From NCBI GenBank assembly GCA_003427395.1, contig BFEA01000105.1:647799-686665 (forward strand): a stretch of DNA of 38,867 nt. The letters are read 5' to 3'. This DNA is from Chara braunii (taxonomy: Eukaryota > Streptophyta > Charophyceae > Charales > Characeae). A model generated the notes under the pieces. It saw nothing but the letters and a program-made list of their open reading frames with translations, did no database searches and was not told the DNA's origin. Positions 27,599-38,072 of this stretch are shown piece after piece (within the stretch, counting starts at the first letter, position 1; each line of letters begins with the position of its first letter). Both the position numbers and the translations under genes were made by a program.

Positions 27599-28318
27599 TC
27601 AACCGAACATTTCAACTAATCGCTCCCATTCTTTCTTGCTGGGCATAGCGCTTAGTTCTCCCTCATAGTCGCGTTTATTGAGCCCGTCTTCCCACGCAGG
27701 GGGTTGTTCTTCATCAGGGTTCGGGAGAGACTTGTCCAGGTTGTGGATCATTCCTATCCGGTCGATACTGGGATATCTTCTTGGTGATCGAGTAGAGATT
27801 CGAAGAGAAGGTGTTTGGGGTTTTCCTCCCGTATGAGTGAGAACGAGTTGTTTGGAATCAAAATGGATCCGTGCGCCCACTGCCATCGCCCAGGGCAGTC
27901 CTAACAGTATCGAATAAGAATGCACGCCAATCAGTAACGCGTTAACCAGCACATGCACTCGGCCCACCTTGATCGCAACGTTCTCGATGATTCCCACGAT
28001 GTTCATGGCCTCTTCATCGGTCGAGACATAGTTGTCCTTCCCTAGTAGAGGAAGGATGTAATTAAGCCGTCCAGTTTTTCGGACTGTGTTAAGGGAAATG
28101 GCTACGGCTGATGATCCTGTAACAATCAGCGCATCGAACGGTTTACCGCAGACTTCACAATCACATTCCGCACTTGTCCACATGACCGATCGAATACGCA
28201 CAAAATGATCTTTCTCGGCGTAAGAGATGGCGACGATCCTTGCCGTTTCCAGTGCGTTAGATTCGACCGCCGGGAGAGGATTTGCCTTGCTCTCATCTTC
28301 CTGCTTTTTCTTCAACAT
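27599..28318 (-). pseudogene. Retropepsin-like protease domain, catalytic Asp lost
   Basis: The frame is continuous with gag. Flap and fold motifs are recognisable: DALIVTGSSAVAISL at the active-site loop and HSYSILLGLPW near the C-terminal strand. The active site should read (L/V)(I/L)D(T/S)G, but the codon at 28,123-28,121 is GTT (Val) where Asp is expected, a one-base change. This alone would abolish processing of the polyprotein. A C-terminal linker rich in acidic residues follows (LPNPDEEQPPAWEDG). Confidence 0.8.
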
Positions 28319-28651
28319 ACGATGAACGCGCTGATAGGTAAAGCGCTTCTGATTCTTCTAGCATTGCTGCAGAAGCTTGTCATTTGCATCTTCGGATATG
28401 GTCAACAGGCGTCTTACGGGGATCGACACTCGAATATCCAACTATTTGAGTGTCTGTAGTACATCGATTTCTCCTGTTTGAAATTGGGGTCCTGGTTCTG
28501 ATGTACGTTCGGCCCAATCGAGTTCTTCTTTGGCGGGTTGGATTGCTCCGATCAGTCCAGCCAGCAGGAGATACTCGGTTGGATCGACGATGTCCGCAAC
28601 CTCGGAAGAGGATTCTGACGTGGATGCGCCCGGATCGGCCGAGGAGGGTCA
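28319..28651 (-). pseudogene. Gag-protease linker with three in-frame stops
   Basis: Gag, this linker and protease share one frame. After the TGA at 28,651 the frame reads ADIVDPTEYLLLAGLIGAIQ and PAKEELDWAERTSEPG up to TAG 28,444. Next comes LDIRVSIPVRRLLTISEDAN up to TAG 28,360, then KNQKRFTYQRVHRM into protease. The shared frame shows that the element originally encoded a single Gag-Pol reading frame, or required suppression at one of these positions. Confidence 0.75.
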
Positions 28652-29809
28652 ATCGACGATGAAGGGGGAAGCTTCCCTTGCATGTTCTAATACAGCGGCC
28701 ACCCGACCTTGGTTCAAGGCTACTGGCGTGGCCGCAAGGGGCAGCTGATTACGTTTCGGCTGGGGGCATTCTCGTGCGAAGTGCCCCGGCTGTTTGCAGT
28801 TATAACATTCGATCCTACCCGTTGGGTTAGCCATCTGAAGGGGAGCGGCAGGAGGAGCTGGTCCTCCCACGGAAGGAGCAGTAAGCAAAGGGTACTGAGA
28901 GGGAATGAGGCGGGAAGAACTAGGATTAACCTTTATTAGTTTTGTCATGATCTGTTCTAGTCGATCCATCTGGGAAGTCGGCATCTGCAGCAGGTTATTC
29001 ATCCACTCGGACTGTTTAGTCGTAGCGGTATCGATCATCTGGGCTAGGTGCAGATTGGTGAGGGGAACTGATGCGGCTTCTTGGGCCATGACTGCGTTCA
29101 CACGCACCACTTTCGGAGGGAGAGGCGGTTTCGAGAGGGGTAGGGAGTGATACGGGGAAGGATCTGGGGCGGGGCCATCTTGGTAATTATGATCGGGACG
29201 AGGGTAAAATTGTCCTACTGCTCTGAGCCAGGATCGTCTTTTAGTCGCCACGTCTTGGATCGTGTCCGAAATATCTTTTTCTCCCTGACTAATATACTTA
29301 CTCGTGTCCAACAGATCCAGCTCAAGGGCCTTGGCGATGATAACCGACAGTTGGTTTGTCTTGGGAGGGACCTTTTTCTGCAATTTCGCCTTCAACACGG
29401 GTTTGCGGAGGTGATCGATAAACAAATGCCGAGCCTGGTTTACTTCCCGTCGTGATTTGTCCAAGGCGGTCCGAAAACGATCCACGAAATCGGGTAGCAA
29501 TTCCCTGGGTTCCTGCGGACGGGTTTTCAGTACGAACTAGGCAGTGTCTTCACTCACCGCGTCAAATCGCGCTAGGAACGCTCTCTTGAAAGCATCCCAG
29601 TCTACCCAACGGTGCCTTCTAAACCAATCATGTGCAGTATTTCGAAGTAACAGGGTAATGACGTGGGGAAGATCCTCAGCGCCATAGCCCTCTGCTTGCA
29701 TGGCTTCAAGCCATGCCTCCGTATGAGTGTAGTTAGGATAGAAGGGAAAGGTAGCGGGGATGCTTACCATCACCTGGAGAGGTGCTCCATTAGCATCAAC
29801 CATGGGCAT
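28649..29809 (-). pseudogene. Gag polyprotein, one internal stop
   Basis: It starts at ATG 29,809; an in-frame TAG upstream near the primer site sets the limit. The N-terminal part has the Retrotrans_gag signature (TEAWLEAMQAEGYGAEDLPH, HDWFRRHRWVDWDAFKRAF). A TAG at 29,539 interrupts it, and the same frame resumes with FVLKTRPQEPRELLPDFVDR. A disordered Pro/Gln-rich region follows, then one zinc knuckle CYNCKQPGHFAREC (about 28,807-28,766; CX2CX4HX4C). Gag forms the particle and binds RNA through the knuckle. It ends at TGA 28,651. About 387 codons in all, within the usual range. Confidence 0.9.
28766..28807 (-). other. Gag zinc knuckle (CCHC)
   Basis: CYNCKQPGHFAREC with all four zinc ligands intact, near the Gag C-terminus, as is usual. 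Confidence 0.92.
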
Positions 29810-29926
29810 CTCTATTCGGGGCTCAACAGATCTTTGCCGAGTGACAGGAGGACTGAGGCGATTGGGTTGTTTAGTTGATCTTCCTCTCGCTAGCTCGTCT
29901 AACTAACGTCATAACCGACACGTGTC

Positions 29927-29939
29927 GGCCCCGATACCA
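29927..29939 (-). other. Primer-binding site, initiator-Met type
   Basis: The sense strand TGGTATCGGGGCC abuts the 5' LTR. It is complementary to the CCA end of initiator Met tRNA except at two positions (usual TGGTATCAGAGCC), both A-to-G, which still allow G-U pairing. A 14-bp palindrome CCGACACGTGTCGG follows at once. This fixes the element orientation. Confidence 0.85.
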
Positions 29940-32583
29940 ACCTCACGCCCTGCGCTGTCTTTTTCGTTCGGAGTGCCAAAGGTGCGGAAGGGAGGCCCCG
30001 AAAAACAGCAAGATGGGGTGTGCTAAGGATTTTTGGAAGATTGAGTGTGGGGACACAAATGGAACTGAAATCCCCCGTGTTGGTCTGATGAAGTGAGAGA
30101 TCTGGCGGGTTTCGGCGCACACGGGGTTCGTGACGCGGGGAAGTTTAAATTCAATCCAGAAACTACTGTCGGACTTCCCACCGGGCCACGGCTCGGCGTT
30201 TGGAATAGAAGAGAGCGGGCACATATTTCGTATCCCGTTTCCGCACTAGCTCCCGACGTCGCACATTGCACAATTCTGAATCCGACGTGGACGGTCTTAA
30301 TCGCGTGGCCCTTTCCTTGTGCTCATCCTCATTCCGTGTTCGGTACTGGAACCCCCTTGATTGGTAGTGGTCGAGGTGTTGGCAATCACTATACAAGGTG
30401 TTAGGCCAATTGGGCGCTACTGCCGACCACGGGATGACGATCAACTCGTTAAACGGTAATAGCAGCGAGTACGGCGGAAAGTGCGTATCGACGATGACAA
30501 ACCCAGCGCCGACAAACCCAGAACACCGATTTTTGGGAGGGAAGTAGTATTGCCCACCGGTCTTGGCGACGGCTTCTCGTATGTCCCACTCACAGATTCG
30601 CGTCCTGTCCTCGTTATACGGGAAGGGGCGGAGAGGGGAGGCTGGCGCCTAGTCGGGTTGAGTCCGTTAGTCCACATGGCAATCAATCAGGAATATTTTA
30701 GCCATTCATCTCGTGCATGCAATCCTATCAATCCAGTCAGAACGGTCAGATAGGAGAAACATAGGGTTCAGAGAAAGAGAAAGAAAAGCTCATGTGTGGC
30801 GAGACGTGGCCGCCATTTCGTGCTCAGATCGTGCATGGCGAAATCGCATATATACTCGCAATACTTCTTCGATAATCACAAATCAAAACATTCTTGCACT
30901 TCCAAATCCCAACAACATTGCCCCTGCCATCGACTCGTCCTAGTCAAGATGGGTTTCGTACCCGTTCATTCCCATCTTCCATGCATGCATTCACTGTAGA
31001 AGGTGCGAAAATGACAGTCGTGCAATTTTCCCAACAAGGTGGCGTAAAGGGAAGAATCCTTAATGGTTGATACACGCGCATCCACCGTTCACAAGACAAA
31101 ACCCACTAGATCGGGGGACTACTACCCAGGAAACTAATGGAAGAGTTTTGGAAGAAATCATTCCAACACAGTCATCATACTCATTCCGTCACACGCCAAC
31201 TTTTGACTTATTACGCAGAACCATCCACATCGAGGAAGAAGGAGAAGGAGAAATGCGACAAAGATAGACAGAGATATCAAGATCAGAGAGAAAAGTTACA
31301 CTGAGATTGAGAGAGGAAAAGAAAGTTCGGCTTTACCGCCGCAGAGTCACGCTAAAGAATAAATTCATAACCAAGAGGGCGCACTTGCCATCAAATTCCA
31401 ACACGGTCCCGGGCCATTCATCCACTCAACTCAGATCACCTGTCTGCATTCTGACACCAACGATCCCGGCCGTCGCGCGTCGTCCTCCACCACTGCGATC
31501 GTCACCCCGCCAACTTAGTCTCGACGTGGCTTGCTTGGATCCTACAGTCCGTCGTGGCAATCTAGCGCACTGCCAGCCAGTCTACAGTCGGCTCGTCAAG
31601 ACTTTCCGAGTCGCACTGTACACATCACCTAGCCACTACTTTTCATAAGTTGGCCGATGAGTTCAGAAAGATTTTTGCGGGGGCGCCGACGGAATTTGTA
31701 GCTGCGAGATGAGAGAGAGACGCGGGGGAAAGCGAAGGGTGAGGCAGAGGAGGGTATAGGAGAGTTTGGGAGTGACCGCCCATCGAAAGCCATGTTGATC
31801 CCTCCTAACTCGACCTCAGCCAATCAGAATCGTCGTGCAGTAAGAACTTACATGACATTTCTCCTTGGCTAGATGGGGAGAGAGGATCGACTGGTTTTCG
31901 AGCGCGGATCTTAGAGCGGGAAGAAGAGGAGCGCGAAGGATAGCACAAAACGGGTCCAAGATTCAGATGATCAAGAAGGAGGAAAAAAAAGGCACGCGCT
32001 GAGAAGGGGAGGGAAAAACAGTTACACGGGGCGGGGGTGAAAAAGTGTGTGTGTGCGAAGAAGGACGGTAAGGGGAGCGCAAGGGAGGAAGGAGGAGGGA
32101 GCTTGCTTGCATGGCGTCGATCAGCAAAAAGGGGAATGGGCACCAAGACAGTTGCAGTCTTTTCCAATCCTACGCTAATTCAAAAATTGAAAGTACCATA
32201 TCCGCGCGCAAAACAGGCGAGGGAAAGAAAGTCTTCCGTCCATCCATATTCGTATAAGAATTCCCAGAGTTTTCAAGGTCGAAGCTGAGAACATTCGCGC
32301 GCTGAAGGTCGCGCGACATTTCGATAATTCCGGGATTTCTAACTGCCGAGCCAAATTCCAAGCGCACTCGCTAAGGCGCGCGAAATTCCCATTCATTTTC
32401 AATTAAAACGACAAAAAAAAAAAGAACTGGCAGATGCCCACAAGGTACCTTTAATCAGGCACAAACAGAGAGGGAAGGGGGGGGGGGTTCGGGGTCGAAT
32501 CGTACACATCTGGATGCAGAGAAAACACGAGAAAAAGGAAGGGGTCCGAAAGATGGCGNAGGTCCGGAAGCTAGTACGTCACA
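29940..32583 (-). repeat. 5' LTR of the Gypsy element
   Basis: This 2,644-bp LTR is collinear with 18,089-20,731. The outer (right) end is TACGTCACA followed by TACA. The inner end reads GGCGTGAGGT directly before the primer site, without the 11-base TGCGCGTCACA that ends the 3' LTR. It carries TATATA at 30,854-30,849 and one ambiguous base at 32,559. Confidence 0.9.
30849..30854 (-). promoter_or_regulatory. Possible LTR TATA box (5' LTR)
   Basis: Sense-strand TATATA at the same LTR position as in the 3' LTR. It would drive Gag-Pol transcription. Position and conservation between the LTRs are the only support. Confidence 0.3.
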
Positions 32584-32587
32584 TACA
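32584..32587. repeat. Target-site duplication (right), TACA
   Basis: Directly follows CGTCACA and matches 18,074-18,077. Confidence 0.55.
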
Positions 32588-32660
32588 AGTCGCATCAATC
32601 TATAGACAACAATATCCCAGTCAGAATCAATGGCAAGACAGGTCACGATGTGATACTCAC

Positions 32661-32818
32661 CCTGACTGAAGAACTGCCTCGCCGCCCCGAGTGGTCCCAC
32701 TGCTCTGCTCAGTGACAGTAAAAGTCACAGGTGCCTGCCCGGCCACCACAACTTGCGAAGTGTCTCGACCAGCGCCCTCCAGGCCTCGCAGCTCGCGGCG
32801 CTCATCGCATATGCAAAC
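32661..32818 (-). CDS. Candidate internal exon of a host gene
   Basis: On the minus strand, GCACGCAG|GTTTGC opens a frame of 52 codons plus two bases ending at a strong donor CAGTCAGG|GTGAGTAT. The peptide starts VCICDERRELRGLEGAGRD and continues QVVVAGQAPVTFTVTEQ and GEAVLQSG. No stop interrupts it, and an in-frame TGA lies just upstream of the acceptor, as expected for a true exon border. The acceptor's pyrimidine tract is weak. The retrotransposon begins 77 bp beyond the donor. No family recognised. Confidence 0.45.
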
Positions 32819-33501
32819 CTGCGTGCATCAGATGCAAGGGTCAGATCACATAGAGGCCGATTCCTTTTTCTCACATATTTTGGCCGAGGACTGTCTACAG
32901 TCTTAGGGTACCACTATTGCCGCCATCGGTCGCCGTTGCACCGGTCGCTCTATCGCCCCTCCTGCTCATCGTCAATCTTGTCGGTCAGCCTCTTCTCTGT
33001 CTGTTGGTCTTGTGCGTTTGTCCAACTACGGCGAGTCAGCCCCTACTCTCATTTTCAACTCTACCCCACTATGTACATCTCCGTCTGTAAAATTGGTTAT
33101 CGTCCAAATGCCCTACGCCCTCTACACGTTCTTCCACCCGCCCACTCTGCAACCCCTAACAATCCCCTGGCTCACCGCAACTCGCCTTCTAATCACTCCC
33201 CTGCCCCTATCAGCCCTCCACTCTATGACCCTCTCCTTCTCACCTTCTTCCCCTCCAACCTCGTCGCCGAAATTGACTTCTCTGCCTCAGAAGACCGCCT
33301 GGTTAGCGAATGTACATTTTTCATAACACCGCTGTCTATATCTACATCTTCCCCTCCAATCTCAACTGACGAATCTATCCAAAGAATATTTGTTATCGAC
33401 CCTATAACTGCAACCCTTCTACCAATCGAACTTTTCAGGCTTCCACTCATCATCCCCACTTCATTTGCCAATCTCCAGACATACTTCGTTAAAAAACGCT
33501 A
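32819..33501. other. Open but unsupported region
   Basis: The plus strand is open from 32,753 to 33,535 (260 codons, Ser/Pro/Leu-rich), but the sequence is pyrimidine-rich and the first part is the antisense of the candidate exon at 32,818-32,661. No motif supports a gene. Confidence 0.3.
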
Positions 33502-34277
33502 TTGCTCATCGCTTGTTATCTGCGATCTACGATAGTATGCGGAGAGCGCCTCTTTTTGCATATTCCTTGCTCGTTCTTCTTCCTCCTACGCGGCCAAGCA
33601 ATGGAGCTGCTCTCTCGCTCAATTTTTTCCAACCTTTTCATCTCTCTCATATTCGTTGGTTCTCGCTGCCTAGCTTTCCTCGCCATCGAAGAACAAGCCT
33701 GTGAAAGAGAAAGTTTTGCCTTATACCGGAAGCATCACGCGCACTACCTACGCATACCATTTTACTACTTCTCCTTGTGCATAGCCAACACCAGGGAACC
33801 TTCATCCAAGTTCTCGATAAACAGCGGATTGCTTAGCTTGGCAGAGAACCTTCCTGCTTTGGGATCTCTGCCCTTGTTTGTTTCTCCAATCGCCTTCTTC
33901 TTCAAGACCTTCTTCAAGCAGCCGATAAAGGAAGACTTCTATTACGTTTGTCTGCACGCCCTCCTCTCCATAGGGGCAGGACCCTTGTTCAGACTCCTCA
34001 CCGAGATGATCTGTGGCTCTGATACACATTGCTATCCACCTCCAGAGCAACGAAGGGAGCGCCGCCACAAGTCTCAGTCGACTCCCCCCAACTAATTCTC
34101 AAGTTTCAAGAAGGCACGCACATTTTCACCTTTCTAAACTTCGAAGAACAAAATGTCGCCCAAGAAGAGATTGATGTTTCTTCATCCAGGGAGAAACAGT
34201 CCCACAGATTCTCGAACTTCACTTCGACTCTGAGCCGCCTTCTCCTCCAAGGCCTATTCCTGTGCAGCAGCTTCTAG
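33502..34277. other. Overlapping ORFs on both strands, product unknown
   Basis: Plus frame 33,502-34,095 (197 codons) is hydrophobic with Phe/Leu-rich stretches that could pass for membrane segments. Plus frame 34,029-34,277 is more polar (LKFQEGTHIFTFLNFEEQN). Minus frame 34,068-33,802 is charged (TDHLGEESEQGSCPYGEEGV, YRLLEEGLEEEGDWRNK). The minus frame has the more protein-like composition, and the hydrophobic plus frame may be its antisense. No family recognised. Confidence 0.25.
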
Positions 34278-35761
34278 TTGTACTCGATCATCGACGGCTG
34301 CACTCTCCACACACACTCAGTCGTGCCCTACCACTCCCCAAACCCCTTGAACTAGGAGAAAACCACGCATTCTTAAATCACTTGGCATTTTTTTTTCCTC
34401 TGCATTTGCATTCTCTTTCTCCTCATCCTCTTCATCTACTTCCCCTTGTTTTTCCCCCCCCCCCCCCCCCCTCCCCGTATCCTCTTTCTTTCTCCCTTAA
34501 GACCCCCGATCCATGTGATCTGACCGACAATCTGTCACTCTTGATCTATCTGTGGGAACCAACTCATTAAATGTTGTCCTTTGTACTGTTTTCATGCCTC
34601 TTTAAAAAAAAAAAAAAGTGGTAGGCAAAAGGAAAAAAACGAAAAATGGGGGGTCGCATACATAGGGACAGCGGAATGACGGGAAACAATCGTTAGGATA
34701 TCATCTTTCGTAACCAACTTCTTAGAAACCTAATCCTACATAATCACTAGCCCTGCAAAAAAAAAAAAAAAAAAAAAAAAAAAGGAGTGGAAGGCGGAAA
34801 GCGGAAGGAAAAAAGTTGGGGAAGAAGGAAGCATACAATGCCATACATCATGATGATACTACCCCATATCAAGGGTAACAATCATGATGCAACCACCTCT
34901 TCCTATACCCTTTCTAGTTTTATCGTGCCCACCTACCTCATAATTAGTCTAAAAAAACAATGAAATACCTTATCTTTCAAGTTTGCTTTGATTGATCTAC
35001 TTGTCTTTTAGTTAAAAAAAAAGGAAGGGGAAAGAGGAAGAGCAGAAGAGATCGTTACTTTCTTTCCATAATAAAGGTGAAATATTTTTTTTACGGATAG
35101 CCCAATTCACTGCGATAAAAGGAAGTGTGATTACAATTTTTCACAACTGTCTCTAGGGTATGAGGCACGATGTGAACACAGTCAGTGACTCTGTTACTCG
35201 GCATCGCGTCACCTACCATGTTACAGCTGCATTCTTAAAAGTTGTAAAAAACAAAAGAAAACACAAAGGAGGAAAAAAAAATTGGAATAAATAAGAAGGG
35301 GGGGAAAGAGGAGGCAAGCTTGTACGAATTAACCACCCCCGACATAATGTTAATGATGCTATGCCAACCTCTTGCTTTTGCACCATCCGATGCAATTATG
35401 CACACGACAATCGCTCTACATTCACACCTGGCTCATGATAACTACTTTTGCATCTACCTCCCAACTCGTTACACAAGAGCACGCACCAATCAACCCAAAG
35501 TTTGTCAAAAAAAAATAAAAAATAAAGGGAAAGGAAGAGAGAATGGTAGGAGATAGAATATGCATATGTAAGGACTGGTATTTCATTCGCCACACTCGGT
35601 TGATGCCCCCGTTCAATCGCCATGAGGTAGGCTTAATAGTTCCTTGTCACCTTGTTGCACGACAATTCAACTAGAGAAACACATTTTATGATCCTAGTGT
35701 AGCTTTTAAATGGTTTAATTACTTATCCCCCGCATTATAATGTCATCACAGTTCTGCCGCT
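34278..35761. other. AT-rich intergenic DNA with homopolymers
   Basis: Poly-C of about 20 at 34,450-34,470, poly-A of about 13 at 34,604-34,617, and poly-A of about 26 at 34,758-34,783. No coding potential or known element termini. Minus frames at 35,396-35,623 are short and unsupported. Confidence 0.45.
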
Positions 35762-36282
35762 TATCAACAGAAAAATTCCCGCAAGAAATAAAAGTTGAAA
35801 AAAACATTTCATAAAAGAAAAAAAAATCCTTTATATTTATGAATGATCATTCCAATGTTCGTCAAATTCTAAAATTTTTAGTCTTATTTGATAAGTTCCC
35901 GTCTAAATACGTGCTTTCCCTTCCAACTACATGTACTTGTTCAAGATGAAATGAAAGTCTGAACAAGTTTATGAAATGTTTGAATTAAATTTTCATTCTA
36001 CTACAACAAATATCTTCTAATTTAAATTGGATAAACTTATTTATGACTTGAAATCATTACTTAGAATGACAGTCCAATTAAAATATTTCATGAACTCATC
36101 TAGACTTTCATTCCATCTCTAGCATGCAGTCCAGATAAGAAGGGATACCCCATTCTTGGAATGAAAGTTTGCAAGTAAGATGACAAATTTTTAAATTGGA
36201 ATGACATTTTTAAAGATGAAAATTTAGAATGTAATTTTATTATAGAATGATTATTTAATTATGAATTTTTTTTCCGTTGATA
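35762..36282. mobile_element. Foldback MITE, copy A
   Basis: A 521-bp AT-rich element with inverted ends TATCAACAGAAAAA and TTTTTTTTCCGTTGATA. A strong internal hairpin pairs AGATGAAATGAAAGTCTGAACAAG... (from 35,944) with the reverse complement at 36,074-36,118 (...AGACTTTCATTCCATCT), with only a few mismatches over about 45 bp. Further GGAATGA/TCATTCC words are scattered through it. It is collinear with copy B at 37,122. There is no ORF, so it is non-autonomous. Confidence 0.65.
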
Positions 36283-36290
36283 GCCGTAGT

Positions 36291-36291
36291 A

Positions 36292-36357
<66 letters not shown>
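36291..36357 (+). repeat. AAT trinucleotide microsatellite
   Basis: About 22 AAT units directly after foldback copy A. Confidence 0.95.
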
Positions 36358-37121
36358 TAAGGAAAGAACTCGAAAACTTCGTCAAATAATAAAAATTTGA
36401 ATCATCTGCTCCACCCGACTGCATCGTCACACGTTGTTTGACATCATGCGGCCTGATTTCATTAAAACAAGTTGTTGCTACACCTTCACGACGCTCGACA
36501 CCTTGACATGTATCATCTCAACACTTTTTCGCTCTGCATAACTACTTCTAAAGCGAAGAGTTACTCAGAGCAACGGATGAACACAAAAAAAACTCTATAA
36601 TTGGTTGCTATCATTCTGCCAAGTGGACTTGTCCTCTACAGCGACATCTCGCCGATGCATTCAGAGCTACGAATCCATTTGGCAAACGCACCACTCGAGA
36701 AGTGACCATTCCTACCGTAAGGAAGGAATGAGCCAAAGAGTTAAAAAAATTAAAATAAAGACCAAGAATCCTAGCCAAATGAATAATTCATTAGCAATTG
36801 TTGGACCTCTTGTTTGTTTCCTTACTATCTATTATCTGTTTTGCATGTTATACTATGGAGGATCGAATCAACACGCTTCATGTTAATCTTTTTTTTCTTT
36901 CCTTAAAACTCTTTGCCATAACTCTTCTCACACTATCTCATAATCTAATCATCAGTAATTCCTTCCCCATTTGCTTTATTTCATGCCTCATATTCTCATT
37001 CCTGCTCTTCATTTCCACGCCACTCCTTTTCGTCGCTGCCTTCATCTTGAGAGAACTCCTGAATCGATCAGACATTCTATCATTCTTAGGTTTGTGAAGT
37101 ATACCTTTACCTCTCTCTATG
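36358..37121. other. Spacer between the two foldback copies, no gene
   Basis: Plus frames at 36,605-36,886 and 36,798-37,097 are open but short; the second is hydrophobic. No known domain. Confidence 0.4.
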
Positions 37122-37629
37122 TACAACATAAAAATTCCCACAATAAATGAAACTTGAAAAAACATTTCATAAAAAAATATCCTTCATATTTGTAAATTAT
37201 CATTCCGATGTTTGTCAAATTCCAAAATTTTTAGTTTTATTTGATAAGTTTTTATCTAAATACGAGTTTTCATTTCCAACTACATCGATTTGTTCAAGAT
37301 GAAATGAAAGTCTGGACGAGTTTATGAAATGTTTTAATTGAACTTTCATTCTACTACAACAAATATCTTCTAATTTATATTGGATTAACCTATTTATGAC
37401 TCAAACAGTCGAATTAAAATATTTCATGAACTCATCAAGACTTTCATTCCATCTGTAGCATGCAGTTCAAATAAGAAGGGATATCTCATTCTTGGAATGA
37501 AAATTTTCAAGTGGGATGAAAAATTTTAAAATTGGAATGACATTTTTTAAGATGGAATGAAATTTTAAAATTAAGAATGTAATTTTACTATAGAATGATT
37601 ATTTAATTTTGGGATTTTTTTTCGTTGTA
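37122..37629. mobile_element. Foldback MITE, copy B
   Basis: A 508-bp copy in the same orientation as copy A, with ends TACAACATAAAAATTCCC and GGGATTTTTTTTCGTTGTA. The hairpin arms at about 37,307-37,353 and 37,398-37,446 are again near-perfect complements. The loop is shorter than in copy A: a segment matching about 36,048-36,070 is missing. Confidence 0.65.
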
Positions 37630-37987
37630 ACGAATATTTGTAGCAGATCCCTTTATGACAACATTTTAGAATGATCTCCTCACAAACTTTTTCTGTCAAT
37701 AAAGCATTATTTATGCATGTTTCCTACATCAACAACGGTTCTATGATTTCAAGCTTAGTCACTTATGACCTACTCGCCATTTTTTGACATTTTCATATAT
37801 TATTTAGATAAATTCAAAATCTCAGCGTCTAACGAGTGCCTCAACGAAACCCTCATACTTCATATTTTTTTAGGAGTAGACCTGCTTTGCAAAAGAAAGG
37901 TGCATCCCCCTCCCCCCCACCTACGCGGTGTCGAGCGCATCGGTCCTGCAAGGGGACCCTCCCGGCCGCGTCACGCAGGATTTTACA
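37630..37987. other. No gene seen
   Basis: AT-rich, becoming GC-rich with a C-rich run at 37,907-37,920. Open frames lack recognised motifs. Confidence 0.35.
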
Positions 37988-38072
37988 GACCTCGTACGAC
38001 AAGATACGAGCGTTGTTGCTTCAACCGAGTGCGTCAGCCGTACCTCTTACGACCTCGTACGACAAGATACGA
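37988..38072 (+). repeat. 22-bp direct repeat pair
   Basis: GACCTCGTACGACAAGATAC plus GA occurs identically at 37,988-38,009 and 38,051-38,072. Each contains the palindrome TCGTACGA. The partial word TCTTACGACC lies between them. It could be a protein-binding site pair or the edge of an unseen array. Confidence 0.8.

Larger units (their letters stand above)
18074..32587 (-). mobile_element. Ty3/Gypsy LTR retrotransposon, degenerate, with extra domains
   Basis: This element of about 14.5 kb has direct LTRs of about 2.65 kb, an initiator-Met-type primer site and a minus-strand Gag-protease-RT-RNase H-integrase order, which defines Ty3/Gypsy (integrase after RT). Unusual parts are a PHD-like finger between RNase H and integrase and an accessory ORF after pol. 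Coding is broken by at least eleven in-frame stops, several frameshifts and an integrase deletion, so the copy is not autonomous. In a stretch of about 215 bp read side by side from about 18,363 I count 6 LTR differences. Near the U5 end there are more, many of them transitions at CpG. This implies an old insertion. Confidence 0.93.

Noticed and set aside
33502-34095. Multi-spanning membrane protein on the plus strand
   Set aside because: Hydrophobicity comes from T-rich codons, and the opposite strand carries a charged frame of more normal composition over the same bases.
36291-36357. CRISPR-like or satellite array
   Set aside because: Plain AAT microsatellite without spacers; no CRISPR array exists in this eukaryotic window.
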